Shown piece by piece: positions 1 through 5,720 of a stretch of 10,474 nucleotides of DNA. Position 1 is the first letter of the stretch. Each line of letters starts with the position of its first letter. The translations under genes and the position numbers were made by a program. The notes under the pieces were generated by a model. The model made no database searches and was not told the origin of the DNA. It saw only the letters and a list, made by a program, of their open reading frames with translations. Origin of the DNA: an uncultured Clostridia bacterium (lineage in GTDB: Bacteria; Bacillota; Clostridia; TANB77; CAG-508); the NCBI GenBank assembly GCA_947624925.1, contig CANQMG010000051.1, positions 1 to 10,474 of the forward strand, written 5' to 3'.

Positions 1-87
1 AGAATAAATAAAATTGTTGCTAATAAACAAAGTGCTTCTTTAAAAATATTAAATAATGATTATTATAGATATGTTTTCAAAAAATAA
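1..87 (+). CDS. 3' end of an unidentified upstream gene (partial)
   Basis: Frame 1 is open from the first base to a TAA at 85-87, giving 28 residues that end in DYYRYVFKK. The composition (K, N, I, Y rich) suits a protein tail in this AT-rich genome, and the strand matches every other gene. The fragment is too short to assign a family. It does not resemble the end of elongation factor Ts, the usual neighbour upstream of pyrH. A chance open frame of this length is possible, so the call is tentative. Confidence 0.4.
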   Translation, partial: RINKIVANKQSASLKILNNDYYRYVFKK

Positions 88-103
88 TATTACAGAATAA
101 TGG

Positions 104-168
104 TAATAGAAATTTCAAAAAATTATTGTAGCAAGATTTTTGACTACAATGCTTTGGAATTTCTATTA
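104..168. repeat. Long imperfect palindrome (foldback hairpin) upstream of the repeat gene
   Basis: The outer arms TAATAGAAATTTCAAA (104-119) and TTTGGAATTTCTATTA (153-168) pair at 15 of 16 positions, and the exception is a G-U pair in RNA. Inside them ATTGTAG (125-131) pairs with CTACAAT (144-150), and CAA (132-134) pairs with TTG (140-142). The whole can fold into one long stem with a small internal loop, a bulged A at 143 and a five-base apex. No T-tract follows, so it is not a standard terminator. It could be a miniature inverted-repeat relic, a structured leader or a protein-binding site. Confidence 0.65.
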
Positions 169-182
169 AATTGTTTTATACC
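140..182 (+). promoter_or_regulatory. Possible promoter(s) for the repeat gene, inside the palindrome
   Basis: Two candidates overlap. One is TTGACT (140-145), an 18-base spacer and TATTAA (164-169). The other is TTGGAA (154-159), a 17-base spacer and TATACC (177-182). Both have a reasonable -35 box and a weak -10 box. Either would start transcription shortly before the gene. In DNA this AT-rich such matches arise easily by chance, so confidence is low. Confidence 0.3.
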
Positions 183-274
183 AAAATAAATAATAGGTTT
201 ATGCCTTATTGAAATTACATAATAAGTATGATATAATTTACGAAATAAAAAAGAGAAATGGGAAAAGTAAATTA

Positions 275-1945
275 ATGGAAAAAAATATAATAAATAAAAT
301 TGAGAAAGTAAAACAAAAATTAAAAGAAGAAGGCTATGAAGGAAAATTAATAAGCTATAAAGAATTACAAGAGCTACATAAAAGATTCATACCAGAGATA
401 GAAGAAAAAGTATTTGCGGTAGAAGTATTAGGACTTACAGAAGGTAATTATAACAATATGAAAAATAAAGGAACAAAAGGAAGAATACTAAAAAAGAAAG
501 TAGAAATAGATGAAGAAAAAGTAGAAAAGATAAAGAAAATATTAAAAGAAGAAGGCTATGAAGGAAAATTAATAAGCTATGAAGAATTGCAAGAGTTACA
601 TAAGAGATTTATGCCAGAAGTAGAAGAAAAAGTATTTGCAATAGAAGTATTAGGACTTACAGAAAGTAGTTATAACAGTATTAAATATAAAGGAACAAAA
701 GGAAGAATACTAAAAAAGAAAGTAGAAATAGATGAAGAAAAAGTAGAAAAGATAAAGAAAATATTAAAAGAAGAAGGCTATGAAGGAAAATTAATAAGCT
801 ATGAAGAATTGCAAGAGTTACATAAGAGATTTATGCCAGAAGTAGAAGAAAAAGTATTTGCAATAGAAGTATTAGGACTTACAGAAAGTAGTTATAACAG
901 TATTAAATATAAAGGAACAAAAGGAAGAATACTAAAAAAGAAAGTAGAAATAGATGAAGAAAAAGTAGAAAAGATAAAGAAAATATTAAAAGAAGAAGGC
1001 TATGAAGGAAAATTAATAAGCTATGAAGAATTGCAAGAGTTACATAAGAGATTTATGCCAGAAGTAGAAGAAAAAGTATTTGCAATAGAAGTATTAGGAC
1101 TTACATATAGTAATTATTACAGTATGAAAAATACAGGAACAAAAGGAAGAGTAAAAGACAAAACAACAACAATAAAAGCAGAGTATATAAAACAACATAA
1201 TTTAGAGCAATCAAGATATTATGCCAAAGAAGAAATAAATAAAATATGTGAAATAAATAATATAACAATAGATGAATTTATAAAATATATAATAATAAAT
1301 TTTAAAGCAAAAAATTTATTAGAATTAACTCAAGTATATAAAGAAACTCTAGAAGTAAAAGGTAGAATATGGATAGGAAGAACAGAATTAAGTAAGGAAT
1401 ATACAAATAAAAATATAGAAAAATTATATGAGATAGCAAAAATTATATTATATAAACATAGAAAAATATATAAATATAATAAATCAAATGAAGAAGATTA
1501 TATACAAGAACTTGTAATATATGCAATACAAATATGTGGAGATATAGAAAAAAACTTTGGAGAAGAAGAGGAAAAATTCAATAGAGCAATATATAACAGA
1601 ATGAAGTATCATTTAATAAATTTATTAATTAGAGATAACAAATTAGAAACAAGAACAAAAGGATTAACAAAAAGATACAGTAAAAACGATGAAGAATATG
1701 AATATTTATCAGATGAGAGTGAAAAAGTAGATGAAAAAGTAGAAGATATGGAAATAGGAGAAAGGTGTATAGAACGATTAAAAGAATTAGTAAAAGAAGG
1801 AACAGGAAAAAAAGAAGCATTAGCAATAGTAGCAGAAGAATTCAAATTAAGTAAGCAAGAGTTAATAACAATTATGTCAATGTATATAGAAAGTGGAAAA
1901 GGAATACCGACTAAAGAAACAGATGGTTATGGGTATGATGATTAA
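275..1945 (+). CDS. Sigma-70-like protein with N-terminal tandem HTH-like repeats
   Basis: I do not recognise this as a named family. Numbered from the ATG at 275 it has 556 residues. Residues ~5-300 are 74-residue repeats (period 222 bp). Each has a charged helix, then SYEELQELHKRF, EEKVFAIEVLGLT and a short variable helix ending KGTKGR, a predicted helix-turn-helix. A diverged fifth unit may cover ~305-365. Residues ~381-456 resemble sigma-70 region 2: NEEDYIQELVIYAIQ (405-419) matches the AEDLVQE pattern, and FNRAIYNRMKYHLINLLIR (435-453) matches the F..WLY.I..N...D.LR pattern. An acidic linker follows, then a region-4-like helical segment (~494-538). An in-frame TTG at 209 would add 22 residues. 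I prefer ATG 275 because it begins exactly one repeat length, but neither start has a strong ribosome site. The role is inferred: a DNA-binding transcription factor or atypical sigma factor. Confidence 0.75.
   Translation: MEKNIINKIEKVKQKLKEEGYEGKLISYKELQELHKRFIPEIEEKVFAVEVLGLTEGNYNNMKNKGTKGRILKKKVEIDEEKVEKIKKILKEEGYEGKLISYEELQELHKRFMPEVEEKVFAIEVLGLTESSYNSIKYKGTKGRILKKKVEIDEEKVEKIKKILKEEGYEGKLISYEELQELHKRFMPEVEEKVFAIEVLGLTESSYNSIKYKGTKGRILKKKVEIDEEKVEKIKKILKEEGYEGKLISYEELQELHKRFMPEVEEKVFAIEVLGLTYSNYYSMKNTGTKGRVKDKTTTIKAEYIKQHNLEQSRYYAKEEINKICEINNITIDEFIKYIIINFKAKNLLELTQVYKETLEVKGRIWIGRTELSKEYTNKNIEKLYEIAKIILYKHRKIYKYNKSNEEDYIQELVIYAIQICGDIEKNFGEEEEKFNRAIYNRMKYHLINLLIRDNKLETRTKGLTKRYSKNDEEYEYLSDESEKVDEKVEDMEIGERCIERLKELVKEGTGKKEALAIVAEEFKLSKQELITIMSMYIESGKGIPTKETDGYGYDD
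329..1150 (+). repeat. In-gene tandem repeat, 222-bp unit, about 3.7 copies
   Basis: In-phase units begin at 329, 551, 773 and 995, each with the codons GAA GGC TAT GAA. Positions 465-883 match positions 687-1105 without a single difference at a lag of 222 bases. Units 2 and 3 are therefore identical over all 222 bp, and unit 4 is identical over its first 111 bp. Unit 1 differs from unit 2 by ten scattered changes in its body, six of them silent. The other differences lie in four short windows: 440-469, 662-691, 884-913 and 1106-1135. The unit is a multiple of three, so copy-number change keeps the frame. Confidence 0.97.
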
Positions 1946-1975
1946 TATAAAAAATATAAATGAAAAAATAAATTA

Positions 1976-2006
1976 TAAAATTTTTTCAAAAAATAGTGAA
2001 ATTTTA
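1976..2006. repeat. AT-only inverted repeat between the repeat gene and pyrH
   Basis: TAAAATTT (1976-1983) is mirrored by AAATTTTA (1999-2006) around a 15-base loop that itself contains TTTTTTC/AAAAAA. The stem has no G-C pair and no T-tract follows, so it is a poor terminator. It overlaps the proposed -35 region of the pyrH promoter. It may simply reflect base composition. Confidence 0.35.
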
Positions 2007-2025
2007 ATATAAAGTATGATACAAT
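1996..2025 (+). promoter_or_regulatory. Putative sigma-A promoter of the pyrH-polC operon
   Basis: A good -10 box, TACAAT (2020-2025), is preceded by a TATG-like extension (2015-2018). A weak -35 match, GTGAAA (1996-2001), lies 18 bases upstream of it. The promoter sits in the 113-base gap before the first housekeeping gene, about 34 bases from the start codon. This would give the operon a start independent of the repeat gene. Confidence 0.5.
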
Positions 2026-2040
2026 AGAAAAAAATTATAT

Positions 2041-2046
2041 AAGGAG
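2041..2046 (+). promoter_or_regulatory. Ribosome binding site that decides the pyrH start
   Basis: AAGGAG directly abuts an in-frame TTG at 2047, which leaves no spacing for initiation there. The ATG at 2059 is 12 bases downstream, slightly long but workable, and gives the usual UMP kinase N-terminus. Confidence 0.7.
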
Positions 2047-2058
2047 TTGTTTTTATTT

Positions 2059-2766
2059 ATGAGTGAAGTAAAATATAAAAGAGTCTTACTTAAATTAAGC
2101 GGTGAAGCACTTGCAGGAGATGCAAAAAAAGGAATAGACGCAGACGTAATAGGAAAGATATGCGATCAAATAAAAATAATTGTAGATATGGGAGTTCAAG
2201 TATCAATTGTTATTGGAGGAGGAAATTTTTGGAGAGGAAGATTTGGACACCAAATGGAAAGAACAACCTCAGATTATATGGGAATGCTTGCAACAGCAAT
2301 GAATGGTTTAGCATTGCAAGACGCATTAGAAAGTAGAGGAGTATATACAAGATTGCAAACAGCTATAGAAATGAGAGAAATAGCAGAACCATATATTAAA
2401 AGAAAAGCATTAAAACATTTAGATAGAGGAAGAGTTGTAATATTTGCATGCGGAACGGGCAATCCATATTTTACAACAGATACAGGTGCAGCCTTACGTG
2501 CAGCAGAAACAGAATCAGAAGTTATATTACTTGCTAAAACTACAGATGCTGTATATTCAGAAGACCCTAAGGAGAATCCTAATGCTGTAAGATATGATGA
2601 AATAACATATAAAGAAGTTTTAAATAAAAATTTAAAAGTAATGGACTCAACAGCAACTGCATTATGTATGGATAACAATATTCCAATAATAGTATTTGCA
2701 ATTAAAGAACCTGAAAATATAGTAAAAGTTGTTAAGGGTGAAAAAATAGGAACTATTGTAAATTAA
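2059..2766 (+). CDS. pyrH: UMP kinase
   Basis: This cytoplasmic enzyme phosphorylates UMP to UDP with ATP in pyrimidine nucleotide synthesis. It belongs to the amino-acid-kinase fold family, not the eukaryotic UMP/CMP kinase type. From the ATG at 2059 it has 235 residues, close to the usual ~240. Visible family blocks are YKRVLLKLSGEALAG (6-20), the glycine-rich GGGNFWRGR (53-61), DYMGMLATAMNGLALQDAL (72-90), GTGNPYFTTDTGAALRA (132-148) and DAVYSEDPKENPNA (163-176), with MDSTATALCMDNNIPI (195-210) near the end. It is the first gene of the housekeeping operon. frr follows after 63 bases, the usual pairing, but rpsB-tsf is not upstream as it is in many bacteria. The enzyme family is often regulated by GTP and UTP, which cannot be judged here. 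Confidence 0.97.
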   Translation: MSEVKYKRVLLKLSGEALAGDAKKGIDADVIGKICDQIKIIVDMGVQVSIVIGGGNFWRGRFGHQMERTTSDYMGMLATAMNGLALQDALESRGVYTRLQTAIEMREIAEPYIKRKALKHLDRGRVVIFACGTGNPYFTTDTGAALRAAETESEVILLAKTTDAVYSEDPKENPNAVRYDEITYKEVLNKNLKVMDSTATALCMDNNIPIIVFAIKEPENIVKVVKGEKIGTIVN

Positions 2767-2829
2767 TATTAAGAATAATAAAATGTGAAAAAAAGTATAT
2801 TATAATAAATTTTTTAAGGAGATAAAAAT

Positions 2830-3378
2830 ATGGAATATAATGAAATTGAAGAAAAAATGAAAAAGACGATAAGTATTCTAGATGAAAATTTATCAGAAGT
2901 AAGAGCAGGAAGGGCTAACCCTGCAATTTTAAATAAGGTAAAGGTAGATTATTATGGAGTTCCAACTCCAATTAATCAGGTGGCTGGTATATCTGTACCT
3001 GAAGCTAGACTAATTGTTATTCAACCATGGGATACTAGTATTTTAAAAGAAATAGAAAAAGCAATACTTGCATCAGATATAGGTATTAATCCAAATAATG
3101 ATGGAAAAGTTATACGACTTTCATTTCCGGATTTAACTGAAGAAAGAAGAAAAGAAATTGTAAAAGATATAAAGAAAATGGCAGAAGAGTCAAAAGTAGC
3201 TATAAGGGCAATAAGAAGAGATGGTATTGATGAAGCAAAATCTATGCAAAAAGAAGGATTAATTACAGAAGATGATTTAAGAAATGCTGAAGATGATATA
3301 CAAAAAATTACAGATAAAAAAATAGAGGAAATAGATAAAATGCTAGCAACTAAAGAAAAAGAAGTAATGAATGTATAA
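2830..3378 (+). CDS. frr: Ribosome recycling factor
   Basis: RRF works with EF-G to split the post-termination ribosome so that its subunits can be reused. The 182-residue length matches the family (~185). The hallmark blocks are present: LSEVRAGRANPAIL (21-34), VDYYGVPTPINQVAGISV (39-56), RLIVIQPWD (60-68), and INPNNDGKVIRLSFPDLTEERRKE (86-109, cited in part), followed by the helix with VAIRAIRRDGIDEAK (123-137). Start choice is clear: AAGGAG at 2816-2821 lies 8 bases before the ATG. It sits between pyrH and uppS as in most Firmicutes. The protein is mostly long charged helices, as expected for the tRNA-shaped RRF fold. Confidence 0.97.
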   Translation: MEYNEIEEKMKKTISILDENLSEVRAGRANPAILNKVKVDYYGVPTPINQVAGISVPEARLIVIQPWDTSILKEIEKAILASDIGINPNNDGKVIRLSFPDLTEERRKEIVKDIKKMAEESKVAIRAIRRDGIDEAKSMQKEGLITEDDLRNAEDDIQKITDKKIEEIDKMLATKEKEVMNV

Positions 3379-3405
3379 TTAAAATAATAAGGAAATAGTA
3401 AAATT

Positions 3406-4110
3406 ATGGAAGAAAAACAACCAAAACATATTGGAATTATAATGGATGGAAATAGAAGATGGGCAAAAGAAAGAAAATTAGATGCAAAATTAGGACATAG
3501 CCAGGGAGCTAAAACATTAGAAAAAATAGTAAAATTTGCCAATAAAATAGAAATAGAATATCTTACAGTGTATGCTTTTTCTACAGAAAATTGGAAACGT
3601 AGTAAGGAAGAAGTAGGGGCTTTAATGCTTCTTCTTCAAAATTATTTAGATGATTTTTCTAAAAGAGCTGATACTGAAAATATAAAAATAAAAATGATTG
3701 GTGATATTGAAACTCTTTCTGAAGGCTTACAAAAAAGTATAAATAATGCTATAAAGAGAACTGAAAATAACACAGGACTTACATTTAATGTTGCTTTTAA
3801 CTATGGCGGAAGAGCAGAAATTGTAAATGCTGTAAAAAAAATAGCTATGCAAGTAAAAAATAATGAACTTGAAATACATCAAATAGATGAAAATACAATA
3901 TCAAATAACATTTATACAAGTGGGCAACCTGATCCTGACCTAATTATTAGAACAAGTGGAGAGATAAGAACAAGTGGTTTTTTAACATGGCAAAGTGTAT
4001 ATTCGGAATTTTATTTTACAAATAAGCTATGGCCAGATTTTAATGAAGAAGATTTTTTAGAAGCAATAGAGGAATATAAAAGAAGAAATAGAAAATTTGG
4101 AGGAAAATAA
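3406..4110 (+). CDS. uppS: Undecaprenyl diphosphate synthase (cis-prenyltransferase)
   Basis: This enzyme adds isopentenyl diphosphate units in cis to farnesyl diphosphate, making the C55 carrier lipid used for peptidoglycan and other envelope polymers. It has 234 residues, near the family norm. Visible motifs are GIIMDGNRRWAK with the catalytic Asp (10-21, D14), GHSQGAKTL with the conserved His (H31), YAFSTENW (56-63), FNYGGRAEIV (131-140), and PDLIIRTSGEIR followed by a tail with YSEF and LWPDF (Arg182, Arg188, Glu201). AAGGAAA at 3389-3395 is ten bases before the ATG. Only one base separates its stop from the cdsA start, so translation of the two is probably coupled. It needs isoprenoid precursors, although the dxr and ispG genes commonly found in this operon are missing. 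Confidence 0.97.
   Translation: MEEKQPKHIGIIMDGNRRWAKERKLDAKLGHSQGAKTLEKIVKFANKIEIEYLTVYAFSTENWKRSKEEVGALMLLLQNYLDDFSKRADTENIKIKMIGDIETLSEGLQKSINNAIKRTENNTGLTFNVAFNYGGRAEIVNAVKKIAMQVKNNELEIHQIDENTISNNIYTSGQPDPDLIIRTSGEIRTSGFLTWQSVYSEFYFTNKLWPDFNEEDFLEAIEEYKRRNRKFGGK
4099..4103 (+). promoter_or_regulatory. Ribosome binding site for cdsA inside the uppS 3' end
   Basis: GGAGG lies in the last codons of uppS, 8 bases before the ATG at 4112. An in-frame TTG at 4097 overlaps the site itself and is therefore an unlikely start. Confidence 0.75.
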
Positions 4111-4111
4111 T

Positions 4112-4927
4112 ATGGTAAAAAAGATTGATTCTAAAAGAATAATATCCTCAATAGTTATGCTACTAATGGTATTTATAATCTTAATATTTGGTAATCAAAT
4201 TATTATAGATATAACATGTGGAATAATTGCTATTATTTGTCTTAATGAATATTATAATTCGTTAAAAAATAAGGCAAAACCAATTAAATGGATAGGTTAC
4301 TTATCTGCTTTATTTATGTGTGTAATGCATTTAATACCACAAGAATATATAATAAATTTTTTTATTGTAACAATACCAATTCTAATAATGATATTGTTTT
4401 TAGAATGTATAGTTACTAATTTAAAAATTACAGTTACAGATATTGCAATAACCTTTTTTGGAATAGCATATATTACATTCTTTATAATGTTTATTTCTAT
4501 TTTAAGAAGTGCTGAAAATGGAAAAATTTTAGTTTGGTTTATTCTTTTGAGTGCGTGGGGAACAGATATACTTGCATATTTAATTGGAAGATATATGGGA
4601 AAGCATAAATTTAGTAAAATAAGTCCAAATAAAACTATAGAGGGATGTATTGGAGGCATAATAGGGTCAATCATTTTTGTATTAATTTATACTTTAATAT
4701 GTAATAAATATTTTAATTTTAATTTATCATATATGTATATGACATTTGTTGCTATTTTATTAAGCCTAATTGGGCAATTAGGTGATTTTGCAGCTTCAAG
4801 TATAAAAAGATATGCAGGAATTAAAGATTATAGCAATTTAATACCAGGTCATGGCGGACTATTAGATAGAATTGATAGTGTTATATTTATAGCACCGATT
4901 ACATATATTTTATTAATAATAATTTAG
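4112..4927 (+). CDS. cdsA: Phosphatidate cytidylyltransferase (CDP-diacylglycerol synthase)
   Basis: This integral membrane enzyme joins CTP and phosphatidic acid to form CDP-diacylglycerol, the branch point to phosphatidylglycerol and other phospholipids. It has 271 residues from the ATG at 4112. Hydrophobic stretches cover most of the chain (about 10-30, 31-48, 62-78, 82-104, 110-131, 138-158, 180-198, 208-224 and 257-271), consistent with the eight-or-more-segment family. The signature is intact: WGTDILAYLIGRYMGKH (149-165), SPNKTIEG (171-178), GQLGDFAASSIKR (221-233) and KDYSNLIPGHGGLLDRIDS (238-256), which carry the metal-binding acidic residues D225 and D252. It lies directly after uppS. 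Its TAG stop overlaps the ribosome site of the next gene. Confidence 0.96.
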   Translation: MVKKIDSKRIISSIVMLLMVFIILIFGNQIIIDITCGIIAIICLNEYYNSLKNKAKPIKWIGYLSALFMCVMHLIPQEYIINFFIVTIPILIMILFLECIVTNLKITVTDIAITFFGIAYITFFIMFISILRSAENGKILVWFILLSAWGTDILAYLIGRYMGKHKFSKISPNKTIEGCIGGIIGSIIFVLIYTLICNKYFNFNLSYMYMTFVAILLSLIGQLGDFAASSIKRYAGIKDYSNLIPGHGGLLDRIDSVIFIAPITYILLIII

Positions 4928-4937
4928 GAGGAAATAA

Positions 4938-5699
4938 GTGCTTACATTTTTTATTAATGCAATTAAAATAATATTTTTACTAGGTTTTCTTGTTTTTATC
5001 CATGAAGGTGGGCATTTTATAGTAGCAAAATTATGCAAAATAAAAGTTAATGAATTTGCACTTGGATTTGGCCCAACATTAATAAAGAAAAATAAAAATG
5101 AAACAACATATGCCCTAAGAGCAATACCGCTAGGTGGGTTTGTAAGCCTAGAAGGTGAAGAATCATATTCAGAAGCAGAAGGCTCATTTAGTAAAGCTGG
5201 ACCCTTAAAAAAAATTGCAATAGTTTCAGCAGGTGGTTTAGTAAATATCATATTTGGTATAATAGCTTTTTTTATATTAATATTAGTTTTAAGATGTATA
5301 ATTACAGGTGATAATTTTTTGGTAAATATAAAAGAAACCTTTATTGCCACAGGTCAATTATTTACATCATTAGCAGATAGCATAAAAATGTTATTTACAG
5401 GTAATGTTACAACTAATGATTTAGTAGGAATCGTTGGAATATCAGATGTTGTTGTACAAACTAGAGGTATAGACAATTATATATATTTAATTGCAATGAT
5501 ATCAATATCATTAGGAATTACAAATTTATTACCATTTCCACCGCTAGATGGAGGAAAAATAGTAATTTATATAATAGAAGCAATAAGAAGAAAGCCAATA
5601 AATGAAACAACAGAAATAGTAATTCAAAATATTGGTTTTTATATCTTAATTGCTCTGGCGATATTTGTAACATATAATGACATAACTAGAATATTTTAA
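4938..5699 (+). CDS. rseP: Short RseP/RasP-type site-2 protease lacking a PDZ domain
   Basis: This zinc metalloprotease cuts membrane proteins within the bilayer. In other bacteria the family releases sigma factors or clears signal peptides. The zinc motif HEGGH (22-26) sits in the first membrane segment, and NLLPFPPLDGG (196-206) supplies the third ligand in the last catalytic segment. GFGPTL (43-48) and IPLGGFVSLEGE (63-74) also match. It starts at GTG 4938 with AGGAGG at 4926-4931. At 253 residues it is much shorter than typical members (~335-450). After the second membrane segment (~102-122) only a few residues precede the KETF...SIKMLFTGNVTTNDLVG stretch, where a PDZ domain of ~90 residues would normally lie. 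The usual GPVGI appears as VGIVGI. The reading frame is clean, so this is an in-frame loss, not a broken gene. The substrate is unknown. Confidence 0.9.
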   Translation: MLTFFINAIKIIFLLGFLVFIHEGGHFIVAKLCKIKVNEFALGFGPTLIKKNKNETTYALRAIPLGGFVSLEGEESYSEAEGSFSKAGPLKKIAIVSAGGLVNIIFGIIAFFILILVLRCIITGDNFLVNIKETFIATGQLFTSLADSIKMLFTGNVTTNDLVGIVGISDVVVQTRGIDNYIYLIAMISISLGITNLLPFPPLDGGKIVIYIIEAIRRKPINETTEIVIQNIGFYILIALAIFVTYNDITRIF

Positions 5700-5720
5700 T
5701 ACTATAAAAGGTGAATAAAA

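Noticed and set aside
329..1150. Repeat array read as a CRISPR or non-coding satellite
   Set aside because: The unit is 222 bp without spacers and keeps a single open frame with codon-structured silent changes, so it is a coding repeat.
1609..1845. Minus-strand open frames opposite the 3' part of the repeat gene
   Set aside because: They are Ser/Phe/Leu-rich mirror translations of A-rich coding DNA, with no ribosome site and no recognisable domain.
2274..2678. Minus-strand open frame of 134 codons inside pyrH
   Set aside because: It lies wholly within the well-supported UMP kinase gene and has no recognisable motif or ribosome site.
2801..2806. TATAAT before frr as an internal promoter
   Set aside because: No acceptable -35 box lies 16-18 bases upstream. 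The nearest match (GTGAAA, 2785-2790) is only 10 bases away.
4913..5350. Minus-strand open frame opposite rseP
   Set aside because: It is a shadow of the conserved protease gene. Its protein shows no family motif.
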